NCBI RefSeq assembly: GCF_016464425.1
Contig: NZ_JADDKQ010000010.1
Span: 186,001 to 250,000 of the forward strand
Source: Actinotalea solisilvae
GTDB taxonomy: Bacteria > Actinomycetota > Actinomycetes > Actinomycetales > Cellulomonadaceae
DNA length: 64,000 bases
Direction of reading: 5' to 3'
In this document: in pieces, positions 15,352-24,236 of the stretch
How positions within the stretch are numbered: the first letter of the stretch is position 1
Layout of the letters: each line of letters starts with the position of its first letter
Translations under genes and position numbers: made by a program
The notes under the pieces: model-generated
What the model saw: the letters and a program-made list of their open reading frames with translations, nothing else
The model's database searches: none
What the model was told of the DNA's origin: nothing

Positions 15352-17292
15352 CTACTTTCGTCGCCTACGATCCATGAACTCCCAGACACTTCCCATATCA
15401 TCATCGCCGCGCCCCCCCTTCGGGCGCGTGGTGCCGCAACGGGTACAGACCTCCACGTCCACGCGCCTCCCGCCAACGCGCACGTTTGCCTGTCGCTTCA
15501 ACAGCTCGATCGCGTTCAGGACTCGCTGCTTGGTCAGGTTGTGCGCGGCAGCGAAAGCCCCTGGGCTGCCAAAGGAGTGATTGCCACAGGCGTTGTGGAC
15601 CAGCACCGTACCGCCGAGTCGGGAGTCCGCCACATAGTACGTGTGCGTCTCGGCAATGTGCAGGTTGTACACGACCTGACCCGTGACCACTCCGTGATCA
15701 ATGACGTGGTTCACTCGCTGGGGCGTGCCGTCGGGACGCATGAGTGCATCACCACGACGAACATCTGACGCGATCGACCATCCATGACCGGCGATCCAGA
15801 ATGGATGCTCCGCCGTTGCAGTCCATGACCCGGCACTGGTCACTATCGTCACCAAGTGCTTGTTCCCCGAGCCGACAATCGGCGCTAGCACCACCTCGAC
15901 GGATTGCTCGCCGGTGATTGAATCGGTGCTTAGGACCAAGTCTCCCGCAACGACGTCCTCGATTGCCGCCAAAGTGCCGTCACCTAGAACGACCTGGGTA
16001 CCCGGCGCGAAGCTATTGGGCACGGGGCAGGAGCTGGACTGACGCCGAACTGTGCTTCCTACTCGCTGGGCGGTGGTTCTCACAGCTCGGGGCAGGGCCC
16101 TGGCCGCCTGACCCGTCTTGCGCGCGACGTTGACGGCCCGAGCAGCGACACGGACGACGGCTCCTGCGCCAACGAGTTGCGCCGCAGCCGTCACGCCCAT
16201 CTCGACGGCCTTCGCAGTGTTGCTTTGCGCCGCGTAGGCGACGGCAGATATCCCTGCTGCGGCGGCGCCGATGGGGCCGGGAATGAATGAGGCGACCTCT
16301 CCTACGACAGCCACTGCAGAGAGCAGGCCCTCAAAGGAGAACGTGCCGGCGAGATCGGTGCAGTTGACCGGGTCGGCGTTGCAGTAGTCGTAGGCGTTGG
16401 CGGAGCCGCCGGGGACGGGGTCGACGGACAGGAAGCGCCCGGTGGTCGGTGAGTAGAGGCGGACGCCCATGAGGATGACGCCGCCGAGGGCTTCGGCGGA
16501 GCGTTGTGCAGCTCCGAGCCAGCCGTAGCGGGTAGGTGGGCCGGTGGTCGCGCCAGCTCCGGTCAGGGGGAGGGGGTTGCCGAACTCGTCGTTGCGGGTC
16601 AAGCGCAGCGCTTCCGAGGTGGCCTGCGCTGCGCCGTCGGCGATGGGGAGGGTGCCGACGACGTCGCCGTGGAGGTCGACGAGCTGGAGCTCGCGGTCGC
16701 CGGTGGTCGACGTGGTGACGGCGACGTCGCCTTCGACCCCGGAGACGTAGCGGGTGACGTCGGAGGGCAGGGTGACGTCCTCGGCGATCCAGGACGGCTC
16801 GTCGGAGTCGTTCGCGTAGTGCGACACCTTGGTCGCGGAGTTGGCCCAGGCGCCGTTGACCCACTCCTCGATGACGTTGGTCGTCCGCCGGTGCAGCGGA
16901 TCCAGTGCCCAGGTGATGCGCGAAGCGCCCGGCTGGGTCTGCTGCTGGACGAGGTCGTTGACGAAGAACGCGTTGGTGACCGCACCCGCGGCCGCGGGCA
17001 TCGCGGTCGTCCGCCCGAAGGGGTCGTAGACCCACTGCCCGGACCCGTCGGAGGTGGTCGCGACCAACCGGTCCGCACTGTCGTAGGTCGCGGTGGCCGC
17101 GCCCAGGGGCGCAACGGGGCACGCGGCCCCGCCCGCCGCCGGTGCGGTCGCCGCCGCGAACTGCGTGCGGTTGGACCGCGCGGACCCCGCGAACCCATAG
17201 CTGCGCGTGGTGCAGACCTCGCTCATCGCCAGCCGGTCGGTGGCCGAGGTCAGGCGACCCAGGGCGTCGTAGGCGTAGCGAGCGGTGGCGGT
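15352..17292 (-). pseudogene. 3' fragment of an Rhs polymorphic toxin gene (YD repeats, Rhs core, HINT, toxin tip)
   Basis: The open frame runs from 17292 to the stop at 15352 without a start or secretion region. The first in-frame ATG is at 17226 (624 residues) and has no ribosome binding site. Order: YD repeats (YDALGRL, YDSADRL, YDPFGRT), Rhs-associated core (VRLYSPTTGRFLSVDPVPGGS, then NADPVNCTDLAGT), a hydrophobic Ala-rich segment, a HINT-type autoprocessing domain (about 400-545; CPVPNSFAPGT to TVLVHN, with TAEHPFW and ETHTYYV), and a 79-residue C-terminal domain ending MDRRRRK with a CTRC pair. The tip matches no toxin family I know. The fragment abuts the stop codon of the gene upstream, so it is probably a displaced orphan tip. 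Confidence 0.8.
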
Positions 17293-17610
17293 CTAGTCCT
17301 CCGGCCACCAGATCGCTCGCCGGACCGCGACGTGGGCGTCCGGGCCGTGACCGAGGACCGGGCAGCCCTCGGCGCGCAGGCGGTCGATCGCCTCGTGGTG
17401 GAGGTGAGTCGGCGGCCTCCCGGACGCGTTGACGACGCGCCACCACGGCACGTCTGATCCGGCCCGGGACATCACCAGGCCCACCTGGCGCGGGCCGCCC
17501 CGCCCGAGGCGGTCGGCGAGCACCTCGGCGACCGAGCCGTAGGTCACGACGCGGCCGGGCGGGACCTGGTCGACGAGGTCGAGCACGGCCTCGAGGTAGT
17601 CGTCGTCCAT
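17293..17610 (-). CDS. Alkyltransferase-like protein (MGMT family without active Cys)
   Basis: 105 residues, starting at ATG 17610 (MDDDYLEAVLDLVDQVPPGRV). The fold is that of the O6-methylguanine methyltransferase DNA-binding domain: VVTYGSVAEVLADRLG, GGPRQVGLVMSRA. The PCHR reactive motif is replaced by PWWRV (55-59), so no methyl transfer is possible. Alkyltransferase-like proteins with Trp at this place flag alkylated guanine for nucleotide excision repair. It follows the PP2C gene by ten bases on the same strand. Its TAG (17293-17295) is also the first codon read in frame before the Rhs fragment. Confidence 0.85.
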   Translation of the reverse strand: MDDDYLEAVLDLVDQVPPGRVVTYGSVAEVLADRLGRGGPRQVGLVMSRAGSDVPWWRVVNASGRPPTHLHHEAIDRLRAEGCPVLGHGPDAHVAVRRAIWWPED

Positions 17611-17620
17611 GCGAGGTCGG

Positions 17621-18739
17621 TCAGTCCCGGTGCACGAGGATGAGCGCGCGGTCGTCGCCCTCCCCCGCGCGGACGCCCGCGAGGACGGCGTCGGCACCGC
17701 CCGTGCGCGTCGCGATGATGCGCTCGGCCTGGCCCATGAGCCGGTCGATGCCCAGCTCGACGTCGGACCCCGGGGACTCGATGAGCCCGTCGGTGTAGAG
17801 CATCACCGTGTCGCCGGGCTCCATCTGGCCCTCGTGGACGCCGAAGACGGGCGCCATGACGACGCCGAGCGCGGGTCCACCCGGCGCCTCGACGGCCTCA
17901 ATCCGGCCCGACCCGGCGTGCAGGTGCACCGCGGGCGGGTGGCCGGCCGTCGAGACCCAGAACCGGCCCGTGTCGAGTCGGACGGCCAGGTGGATCGCCG
18001 TCGCGAAGCCCTCGGACCAGTTCTGCGCGAGCAGGTAGTCGTTGGCCGCGGGCAGGAACGTCTCGCGCGGCATCGCTCCCAGCAGGCCGCCGAACGCGCC
18101 CGAGAGCAGCAGCGAGCGCACGCCCGCCTCCTGCCCCTTGCCCGAGACGTCGACCAGCACGATCTCGAGCTGGAGCCCGCCCTGGCTGCGCGACGCGACG
18201 ACGAAGTCGCCCGAGAACGCCTCGGCGTAGGCGGAACGGACCAGGCTGTCGACGCGCCAGCGCTCGGGCAGCGGCGGGATGCGGCCGTGCGCGACGAGCC
18301 GGTCGCGCAGGTCGACGAGCATGAGGTCGCTCGCGGCGCCCTGGAGCCCGAGCCGCGCGCGCCCGCGCACGAACACCAGCCCGGACACGACGGCGAGCGC
18401 GAGCACCACGACCTCGCCGGGCGTCGGCTCCACGCGGTCGAGCGCCACGAGCGCGGCCAGCTCCGCGACGACGGCGACGCACAGGACGATCATCGCGGGC
18501 AGCCGCAGGGCGAACACGCCCAGGAGCACGACCACGAGCATCACCGCGGGCGGCACCCACAGCGGCAGCAGCACCATGCCGACCGTCGCGACCACTGACG
18601 CCGCGAGCAGCGCGGACACGAGCACGACCTGGCGTCCCGCGAGCGCCGAGCCGCGCGGCGCCCGGAAGCGCCGCAGCCGGCGCGGCCCGCCCGCCCGCGC
18701 CTGCCGGGTGCGGCGAGGGAGCGGGACGGCGAGGGTCAC
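17621..18739 (-). CDS. PP2C/SpoIIE-type membrane phosphatase
   Basis: 372 residues. A basic head and about four membrane helices (residues 35-125) precede a cytoplasmic PP2C-like SpoIIE domain: AFSGDFVVA, IVLVDVSGKGQEAG, STAGHPPAVHL, VMLYTDGLIE and the terminal GDDRALILV metal-binding motif. Such enzymes dephosphorylate anti-sigma-factor antagonists to control alternative sigma factors; no partner anti-sigma genes are adjacent. The GTG start at 18739 is 6 bases after TAGCCT on the minus strand, suggesting a leaderless transcript. It is probably transcribed with the downstream alkyltransferase-like gene. Confidence 0.9.
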   Translation of the reverse strand: MTLAVPLPRRTRQARAGGPRRLRRFRAPRGSALAGRQVVLVSALLAASVVATVGMVLLPLWVPPAVMLVVVLLGVFALRLPAMIVLCVAVVAELAALVALDRVEPTPGEVVVLALAVVSGLVFVRGRARLGLQGAASDLMLVDLRDRLVAHGRIPPLPERWRVDSLVRSAYAEAFSGDFVVASRSQGGLQLEIVLVDVSGKGQEAGVRSLLLSGAFGGLLGAMPRETFLPAANDYLLAQNWSEGFATAIHLAVRLDTGRFWVSTAGHPPAVHLHAGSGRIEAVEAPGGPALGVVMAPVFGVHEGQMEPGDTVMLYTDGLIESPGSDVELGIDRLMGQAERIIATRTGGADAVLAGVRAGEGDDRALILVHRD

Positions 18740-18810
18740 GGGCCGAGGCTACCGACCCGCGGGGTCAAACGCCGTGACCTCCACGGCCCGGAGACGGCAC
18801 GATGCGAGGC

Positions 18811-20055
18811 ATGACCTCGCTGCCCGACGGCTACCGCCTCGTCGACCTGCCCGAGAACCGCCGCGCCGACGTCCTCGTCCTCGACGGATGGGCGTTCGCC
18901 ACCTCGATGACCGACGAGCAGCTGCTCGGCCTCGAGTCCCCGCTCACGTGGGACCGGACGCGCGGCGTCGAGGCCGAGGACGGCGAGCTCGTCGCGATGC
19001 ACGCCTCCTACCCCTTCTCCACCTTCCCGGTGCCCGGCGCGCGCACGCCCGTCTCGGGCCTCACGTGGGTCGGCGTCCACCCCGGTCACCGCCGCCGCGG
19101 CCTGCTCCGCACCATGATCGACGACCACTTCACGCGCAGCCTCGCGCGCGGCGAGGCCGTCTCCGCCCTCTTCGCCGCCGAGCCCGGCATCTACGGCCGG
19201 TTCGGCTACGGCCTCGCCGCCCAGGACCTGCGCCTGAAGATCCCGCGCGGGGCCAAGCTCCGCGACGTGCCCGGCTGGCAGGACGTCCGCATCCGCGTCG
19301 AGCGCCTCGACCCCGCGCGCCACGGCGACGTCGTGCACCGCCTGCACTCCGCGGTGGACCGCCCCGGCTGGGCCACGCGCGACTCCGAGGAGCTGCGCCG
19401 CACCCGCCTCTCGGACCCCGAGCCCTTCCGCGGCGGCGCCGAGTCCCTGCGGATCGCGGTCGCCGAGCGCGACGGCACGCCCGTGGGCTACGCGATGTTC
19501 CGCCGCAAGGAGGCGTGGGAGGTGCCCGGGCCGCGCGGCACCGTGAGCGTGCGCGAGGTCGTCGCGCCGGACGCCGCCGTCGCCCGCGCCCTGTGGGGCG
19601 TGCTCGTCGACCTCGACCTCATGGCCACGGCCGAGGCGTGGCTGCTCGCGCCCGACGACGCCATCACGCACCTCCTCGTCGACCTGCGCGCGGCCGAGCC
19701 GCGCATCGTCGACAACCTCTGGGTGCGGCTGCTCGACGTGCGCGCGGCCCTCGCGGCGCGGCGCTACGCCGCCCCGGTCGACGTCGTCCTCGAGGTTTCC
19801 GACACGGTGCTGCCGGCCAACGCCGGGCGCTGGCGCCTGCGCGGCGGGCCCGACGCCGCGTCCGTCGAGCCCACGCAGGATGCCGCCGACCTCACGCTCG
19901 ACGTGCGGGAGCTCGGGGCGGCGTACCTCGGCGGCACGGGCCTCGGCGCGCTCGCCGGCGCCGGCCTCGTGGCGGAGCACCGGCCCGGCGCGCTCGCGTC
20001 GACGGCCACGGCGTTCGGCTGGCACGTCGCGCCCGTGTGCAGCTGGGTCTTCTGA
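18811..20055 (+). CDS. Eis-like GNAT N-acetyltransferase
   Basis: 414 residues; an alternative ATG at 18802 adds three. The layout is that of Eis proteins: N-terminal GNAT domain with the acetyl-CoA loop VHPGHRRRGLLRTMIDDH, second GNAT-like domain, and a C-terminal sterol-carrier-like domain (DAADLTLDVRELGAAYLGG). The tyrosine in EPGIYGRFGYGLA and the C-terminal Phe carboxylate (SWVF) used as catalytic acid/base in Eis are present. Eis enzymes acetylate amines, including aminoglycosides; the natural substrate here is unknown. PhzF follows two bases after the stop and is likely co-transcribed. Confidence 0.9.
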   Translation: MTSLPDGYRLVDLPENRRADVLVLDGWAFATSMTDEQLLGLESPLTWDRTRGVEAEDGELVAMHASYPFSTFPVPGARTPVSGLTWVGVHPGHRRRGLLRTMIDDHFTRSLARGEAVSALFAAEPGIYGRFGYGLAAQDLRLKIPRGAKLRDVPGWQDVRIRVERLDPARHGDVVHRLHSAVDRPGWATRDSEELRRTRLSDPEPFRGGAESLRIAVAERDGTPVGYAMFRRKEAWEVPGPRGTVSVREVVAPDAAVARALWGVLVDLDLMATAEAWLLAPDDAITHLLVDLRAAEPRIVDNLWVRLLDVRAALAARRYAAPVDVVLEVSDTVLPANAGRWRLRGGPDAASVEPTQDAADLTLDVRELGAAYLGGTGLGALAGAGLVAEHRPGALASTATAFGWHVAPVCSWVF

Positions 20056-20056
20056 G

Positions 20057-20896
20057 GTGCCCCAGGAGCGCCCCTTCGCGCAGGTCGACGTCTTCGCGTC
20101 GACGCCCTACGGGGGCAACCCGGTCGCCGTCGTGCTCGACGGCGACGGGCTGGGCGAGGCGGACATGCAGCGGTTCGCGCGCTGGACGAACCTCTCGGAG
20201 ACGACGTTCGTCCTGCCGCCCACCACGCCGGACGCCGACTACCGGCTGCGGATCTTCACGCCGGGCGGGGAGCTGCCGTTCGCCGGGCACCCGACCCTCG
20301 GCTCGGCCCACGCGTGGCTCGAGCGCGGCGGGCGGCCGGCGACCGAGGGCGTCGTCGTCCAGGAGTGCGGCGCGGGCCTCGTCCCGCTACGCCGCGACGG
20401 GGAAGCGCTCGCGTTCCGCGCTCCCCCGCTCGTGCGCACCGGACCGCTCGAGGACGCGCTCGTCGCACGCCTCGTGCGCGCGCTCGGCATCGCGGCCGAC
20501 GACGTCGTCGACCACCAGTGGGTCGACAACGGGCCGGGGTGGGCGGCGCTGCGGCTGCGGTCGGCTGCCGACGTGCTCGCCGTGGACCTCGACGACGCGC
20601 AGGCGGCCGACCTCATGGTCGGGCTCGTCGGCGCGCACCCGGAGGGTTCGGAGCACGCGATCGAGGTGCGCGGCTTCTGCCCCCGGATCGGCGTGCACGA
20701 GGACCCGGTCACGGGCAGCCTCAACGCGGGCCTCGCGCAGTGGCTCACGGGAGCCGGGGTGCTGCCGCCCGACTACACGGCCACGCAGGGCACGGCGCTC
20801 GGCCGGTCCGGCGTCGTCCGCGTCACCACCGTCGACGGCGACATCTGGGTCGGCGGCACGAGCACGACGTGCATCCGAGGCACCGTCGCCCTCTGA
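20057..20896 (+). CDS. PhzF-family epimerase/isomerase
   Basis: 279 residues from GTG 20057. The family signature is clear: QVDVFASTPYGGNPVAVVLDGDGL at the N-terminus, the catalytic Glu in NLSETTFVLPP, FTPGGELPFAGHPTLGSAH, and the second-half motif RGFCPRIGVHEDPVTGSLNAGLAQWL. PhzF-like proteins catalyse isomerisation or epimerisation of small metabolites such as trans-2,3-dihydro-3-hydroxyanthranilate, but no phenazine genes are present, so the substrate is unknown. It probably shares a promoter with the Eis-like gene. Confidence 0.9.
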   Translation: MPQERPFAQVDVFASTPYGGNPVAVVLDGDGLGEADMQRFARWTNLSETTFVLPPTTPDADYRLRIFTPGGELPFAGHPTLGSAHAWLERGGRPATEGVVVQECGAGLVPLRRDGEALAFRAPPLVRTGPLEDALVARLVRALGIAADDVVDHQWVDNGPGWAALRLRSAADVLAVDLDDAQAADLMVGLVGAHPEGSEHAIEVRGFCPRIGVHEDPVTGSLNAGLAQWLTGAGVLPPDYTATQGTALGRSGVVRVTTVDGDIWVGGTSTTCIRGTVAL

Positions 20897-20932
20897 CGCC
20901 AGTCGCGTCCCGGCCCTCCCACCACACGGTCG

Positions 20933-21002
20933 CCGAGGTCGCTGGTTCGCGCCGGGGTCGCTAGTTCGAACCAGCGACCTCGGCGGGAACCAGCGACCTC
21001 GG
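20933..21002. repeat. Four-copy 16-bp repeat between convergent phzF-like and rpiB genes
   Basis: The unit CCGAGGTCGCTGGTTC occurs at 20933-20948, as a diverged copy at 20952-20967 (two changes), and then inverted as GAACCAGCGACCTCGG at 20968-20983 and 20987-21002. Direct and inverted copies can fold into large hairpins, so this is probably a bidirectional terminator built from a REP-like repeat. A 15-base match recurs inside a coding region at 49383-49397. Confidence 0.85.
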
Positions 21003-21031
21003 CGGGTGGGCGGGCGCCCGGCCGCGAGCCG

Positions 21032-21487
21032 TCAGGACTGGCGGGACGCCTCGTACGCCGCGAGCTGGTCGATGCGGCGCTGGTGGCGCGGGTCGCCGCT
21101 GAAGGGCTCGGCGAGGAACGCCTCGGCGATCGCCGTCGACTCGTCGACCGAGTGCTGGCGGGCGCCCACCGCGACGACGTTGGCGTCGTTGTGCTGGCGG
21201 CCGAGCGTCGCGGTCTCGGTGCTCCACGCGAGCGCCGCGCGCACGCCGCGCACCTTGTTCGCGGCGATCTGCTCGCCATTGCCGGAGCCGCCGATGACGA
21301 TGCCGAGGCTGCCCGGCTCCGCGACGACGGCCTCGCCCGCCGCGAAGCAGAAGGACGGGTAGTCGTCCTGGGCGTCGTACTCGTAGGCCCCGTGGTCGAC
21401 GACGTCGTGGCCGCCCGCGCGCAGGTGCTCGAGCAGGTGCGCCTTGAGCTCGTACCCGGCGTGGTCGGCGGCGATGTGGATGCGCAT
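21032..21487 (-). CDS. rpiB: Ribose-5-phosphate isomerase B
   Basis: 151 residues of the LacAB_rpiB family. It interconverts ribulose-5-phosphate and ribose-5-phosphate in the pentose phosphate pathway. Signatures: IHIAADHAGYELKAHLLEHL at the N-terminus, DDYPSFCFAAGEAV, GIVIGGSGNGEQIAANKVRGVRAALAW and HNDANVVAVGARQ. In the proton-transfer position it has a Ser-Gly-Asn-Gly segment (GGSGNGE), as in actinobacterial RpiB, which uses Glu instead of Cys. ATG 21487 was preferred over 21496 because it gives the family start MRIHIAADH. It is divergent from the M13 peptidase. Confidence 0.95.
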   Translation of the reverse strand: MRIHIAADHAGYELKAHLLEHLRAGGHDVVDHGAYEYDAQDDYPSFCFAAGEAVVAEPGSLGIVIGGSGNGEQIAANKVRGVRAALAWSTETATLGRQHNDANVVAVGARQHSVDESTAIAEAFLAEPFSGDPRHQRRIDQLAAYEASRQS

Positions 21488-21553
21488 GGGCGCCATCCTG
21501 CCAGCCCACCGGATGCCCCCGGGCACTCCCCTGCTCTCGCCTACCCTGGGGCG

Positions 21554-23593
21554 ATGACGACCCTCCAGGACCCCGCCGGCCTGCGCAGCGGCATCGACCG
21601 CGACGCCCTCGACCCCGCCGTCCGCCCGCAGGACGACCTGTACCGCCACGTCAACGGACGCTGGCTCGACCAGCACGTCATCCCCGCCGACCGCGCGGCC
21701 GACGGCGCGTTCCGCGCCCTGCACGACGAGGCCGAGGAGCAGGTCCGGGCGATCATCGAGGAGCTCGGGGCGCAGGTCGCCGGCGCTGCAGGCGAGGAGG
21801 CCGGCCCGACGTCGGGCGCGGCGCAGCAGGTCGGCGCGCTGTACGCGAGCTTCATGGACACCGAGAAGGTCGAGCGCGACGGGCTCGACCCGATCCGCGG
21901 CGAGCTCGACGCGATCGGCTCCGCGGGCACGCGCGAGCGGCTCACGGGCCTGCTCGGCGAGCTCCAGCGCACGGGCGGCGCAGGCGCCGTCGGCTTCTGG
22001 GTCGACAACGACGCCAAGGACCCCGAGCGCTACGTCGTCTTCCTCATGCAGGGCGGCCTCGGGCTCCCCGACGAGGCGTACTACCGCGAGGAGCAGTACG
22101 CGCCCGTGCTCGAGAAGTACCGGGCCCACGTCGCCCGCATGCTCGGCCTCGCCGGGCAGAGCGAGCAGGACGCGGCCGCGGGCGCCGAGCACGTGCTCGC
22201 GCTCGAGACGGCGCTCGCCGCGGCCCACTGGGACGTGGTGCGCGACCGCGACGCCGACCTCACCTACAACCCCATGACGCTCGCCGACCTCGTCCAGCGC
22301 GCACCCGGCTTCGACTGGGGCTCGTGGGCGGTCGCGATGGGCGTCCCGGAGGGCGCGTTCGACCAGCTCGTGGTGCGTGAGCCGGACTTCGCCGAGGGCT
22401 TCGCGCGCACCTGGACGGGCGAGCCGGTCGAGCGGTGGCAGGCCTGGTTCCGCTACCACCTCATCAGCGCCCGGGCCCCCTACCTGCACGACGCCGTCGT
22501 GCAGGCGAACTTCGACTTCTACGGGACCGTGCTCAGCGGGACCACCGAGGTGCGCGAGCGCTGGAAGCGCGGTGTGTCGCTCGTCGAGGGCGCGCTGGGC
22601 GAGGCCGTGGGCCAGGTGTACGTCGAGCGCCACTTCCCGGCCGCGCACAAGGCCCGGATGCTCGAGCTCGTCGGCCACCTCGTCGCCGCCTACCGCGAGT
22701 CGATCGAAGGTCTCGACTGGATGGGCCCCGAGACGCGCGCCAAGGCGCTCGCCAAGCTCGGGTCCTTCACCCCGAAGATCGGCTACCCCGACCGCTGGAA
22801 GTCCTACGAGGGCCTCGAGCTGCGCGCCGACGACCTCGTCGGCAACGTCCGGCGCTCGCACGCCTACGAGCAGGACCGCGAGCTGCGCAAGATCGGCAAG
22901 CCGGTCGACCGCGACGAGTGGTTCATGACCCCGCAGACGGTCAACGCCTACTACAACCCGGGGATGAACGAGATCGTCTTCCCCGCGGCGATCCTGCGGC
23001 CGCCGTTCTTCGACCCCGAGGCCGAGGACGCGGTGAACTTCGGCGGCATCGGCGCCGTCATCGGCCACGAGATCGGCCACGGCTTCGACGACCAGGGCTC
23101 CAAGTACGACGGCGCCGGCCGCCTCGAGGACTGGTGGACCGAGCAGGACCGCGCGGAGTTCGAGAAGCGCACGGGCGCGCTCGTCGCGCAGTACGAGGCG
23201 CTCGTGCCCGAGCAGCTCGCGGCGGGTGCCGAGGGCGACGGCGCACCCCACGTCAACGGCGCGCTGACGATCGGCGAGAACATCGGCGACCTCGGCGGCC
23301 TGTCGATCGGCCTCAAGGCCTACCGGATCGCGCTCGGGCGCCCGCTCGACGAGGCGCCGGTGATCGACGGGTTCACGGGCGTCCAGCGGGTGCTGCTCGG
23401 TTGGGCGCAGGTGTGGCAGCAGAAGATCCGCGACGAGGAGCTCGTGCGGCGCCTCGCCACGGACCCGCACTCACCGACCGAGTTCCGCTGCAACGCGGTG
23501 CTGCGCAACGTCGACGAGTTCTACACCGCGTACGACGTCGCCCCCGGGGACGCGCTGTACCTGGCGCCCGAGGAGCGCGTGCGCATCTGGTGA
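21554..23593 (+). CDS. M13-family zinc metallopeptidase (PepO-like)
   Basis: 679 residues, a normal length for neprilysin-like bacterial M13 enzymes. There is no signal peptide or membrane anchor, so it is cytoplasmic or exported by another route. The zinc site is HEIGH (505-509) in AVIGHEIGHGFDDQG, the third zinc ligand is in ENIGDLGGLSIG, and the substrate-binding NAYYNP motif and a C-terminal FRCNAVLRN are present. It cleaves small peptides. TACCCT (21542-21547) is 6 bases before the ATG, suggesting a leaderless mRNA. A strong terminator hairpin follows the stop. Confidence 0.94.
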   Translation: MTTLQDPAGLRSGIDRDALDPAVRPQDDLYRHVNGRWLDQHVIPADRAADGAFRALHDEAEEQVRAIIEELGAQVAGAAGEEAGPTSGAAQQVGALYASFMDTEKVERDGLDPIRGELDAIGSAGTRERLTGLLGELQRTGGAGAVGFWVDNDAKDPERYVVFLMQGGLGLPDEAYYREEQYAPVLEKYRAHVARMLGLAGQSEQDAAAGAEHVLALETALAAAHWDVVRDRDADLTYNPMTLADLVQRAPGFDWGSWAVAMGVPEGAFDQLVVREPDFAEGFARTWTGEPVERWQAWFRYHLISARAPYLHDAVVQANFDFYGTVLSGTTEVRERWKRGVSLVEGALGEAVGQVYVERHFPAAHKARMLELVGHLVAAYRESIEGLDWMGPETRAKALAKLGSFTPKIGYPDRWKSYEGLELRADDLVGNVRRSHAYEQDRELRKIGKPVDRDEWFMTPQTVNAYYNPGMNEIVFPAAILRPPFFDPEAEDAVNFGGIGAVIGHEIGHGFDDQGSKYDGAGRLEDWWTEQDRAEFEKRTGALVAQYEALVPEQLAAGAEGDGAPHVNGALTIGENIGDLGGLSIGLKAYRIALGRPLDEAPVIDGFTGVQRVLLGWAQVWQQKIRDEELVRRLATDPHSPTEFRCNAVLRNVDEFYTAYDVAPGDALYLAPEERVRIW

Positions 23594-23598
23594 GTGCG

Positions 23599-23640
23599 TG
23601 ACGGGGCGGGCCGGTCCGAGGGGGCCGGCCCGCCCCGTCA
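23599..23640. terminator. Bidirectional terminator hairpin
   Basis: A perfect 16-bp stem (23599-23614 with 23625-23640) with a ten-base loop lies between the convergent M13 peptidase and the DUF6636-like gene, six bases after the former stop and 17 before the latter. Confidence 0.8.
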
Positions 23641-23657
23641 TGCTCGGGGACGACGGC

Positions 23658-24236
23658 TCAGAAGAACTGCGTCCCGGCGCGCGCGAGGGAGAAGCCCGAC
23701 CCCGTCGGGTTGTGGCGGCAGAACACGCCGTTCCTCGAGCTGAGGCACGTCATCTCGCCGATCGTCGACCCGCCGCCGTAGTCGAGCACCGGCGTGCCCG
23801 CGGGCGCCGCAGCGGGCGCTCCGTCGACGCACGCGAAGGCGGGCTCCGCGCCCGCGGTGACGGTGAGCACGTTGCCGACCGTGCCCGTGCAGCCCTCGGG
23901 CACCGCGGGGGGCGTGAAGCTGAACTCGAGGATGGTGCAGGTCGCCGAGGTGTCGGTCATCTCGCACCAGATGTTGCCGCTCGGGAGCACGAACGCGGGC
24001 AGCGCCTCGGACTCCTCGGGCTCCTCGGGCGCCGACGGCTCGGGCGTCGTCTCGGGCTCGGCCGACGTCTCGACGGGGGCCGGGACCTGCGCGTCGGGCG
24101 TGCCCGTCCCGCCCTGCGACATCGCGAGCAGGACGAAGAACGTCACGACGAGGATGACGTCCACGACGAGGAACGTCGTCAGCCCGGGGCCGAGACCCAG
24201 GCGGGCCACGCCCGCAGCGGGCGAACGGTCCGCCAT
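23658..24236 (-). CDS. Membrane-anchored extracytoplasmic protein, DUF6636-like
   Basis: 192 residues with a good GAGGAGAG ribosome binding site. One transmembrane helix (about residues 20-43) is followed by a Pro/Glu/Ser/Thr-rich linker (about 45-85) and a C-terminal domain of about 105 residues with six cysteines. FVLPSGNIWCEMTDTSATC, then YGGGSTIGEMTCLSSRNGVFCRHNPTGSGFSLARAG fit the DUF6636 pattern of actinobacterial exported proteins. The cysteines probably form disulfides outside the cell. Function is unknown. It lies downstream of the oxidoreductase gene on the same strand after a 151-base gap. Confidence 0.7.
   Translation of the reverse strand: MADRSPAAGVARLGLGPGLTTFLVVDVILVVTFFVLLAMSQGGTGTPDAQVPAPVETSAEPETTPEPSAPEEPEESEALPAFVLPSGNIWCEMTDTSATCTILEFSFTPPAVPEGCTGTVGNVLTVTAGAEPAFACVDGAPAAAPAGTPVLDYGGGSTIGEMTCLSSRNGVFCRHNPTGSGFSLARAGTQFF

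Noticed and set aside
15541-15768. Small plus-strand open frame across the HINT part of the Rhs gene
   Set aside because: It lies antisense to a well-conserved HINT domain, has no ribosome binding site and no similarity to known small proteins.
16504-17457. Plus-strand open frame of over 300 codons across the Rhs core
   Set aside because: The opposite strand encodes clear YD repeats and Rhs core motifs; the plus-strand product is low-complexity.
20960-20970. TTCGAA in the repeat array resembled a tRNA T-loop
   Set aside because: No acceptor, D or anticodon stems can be drawn around it; it is the junction between a direct and an inverted repeat copy.
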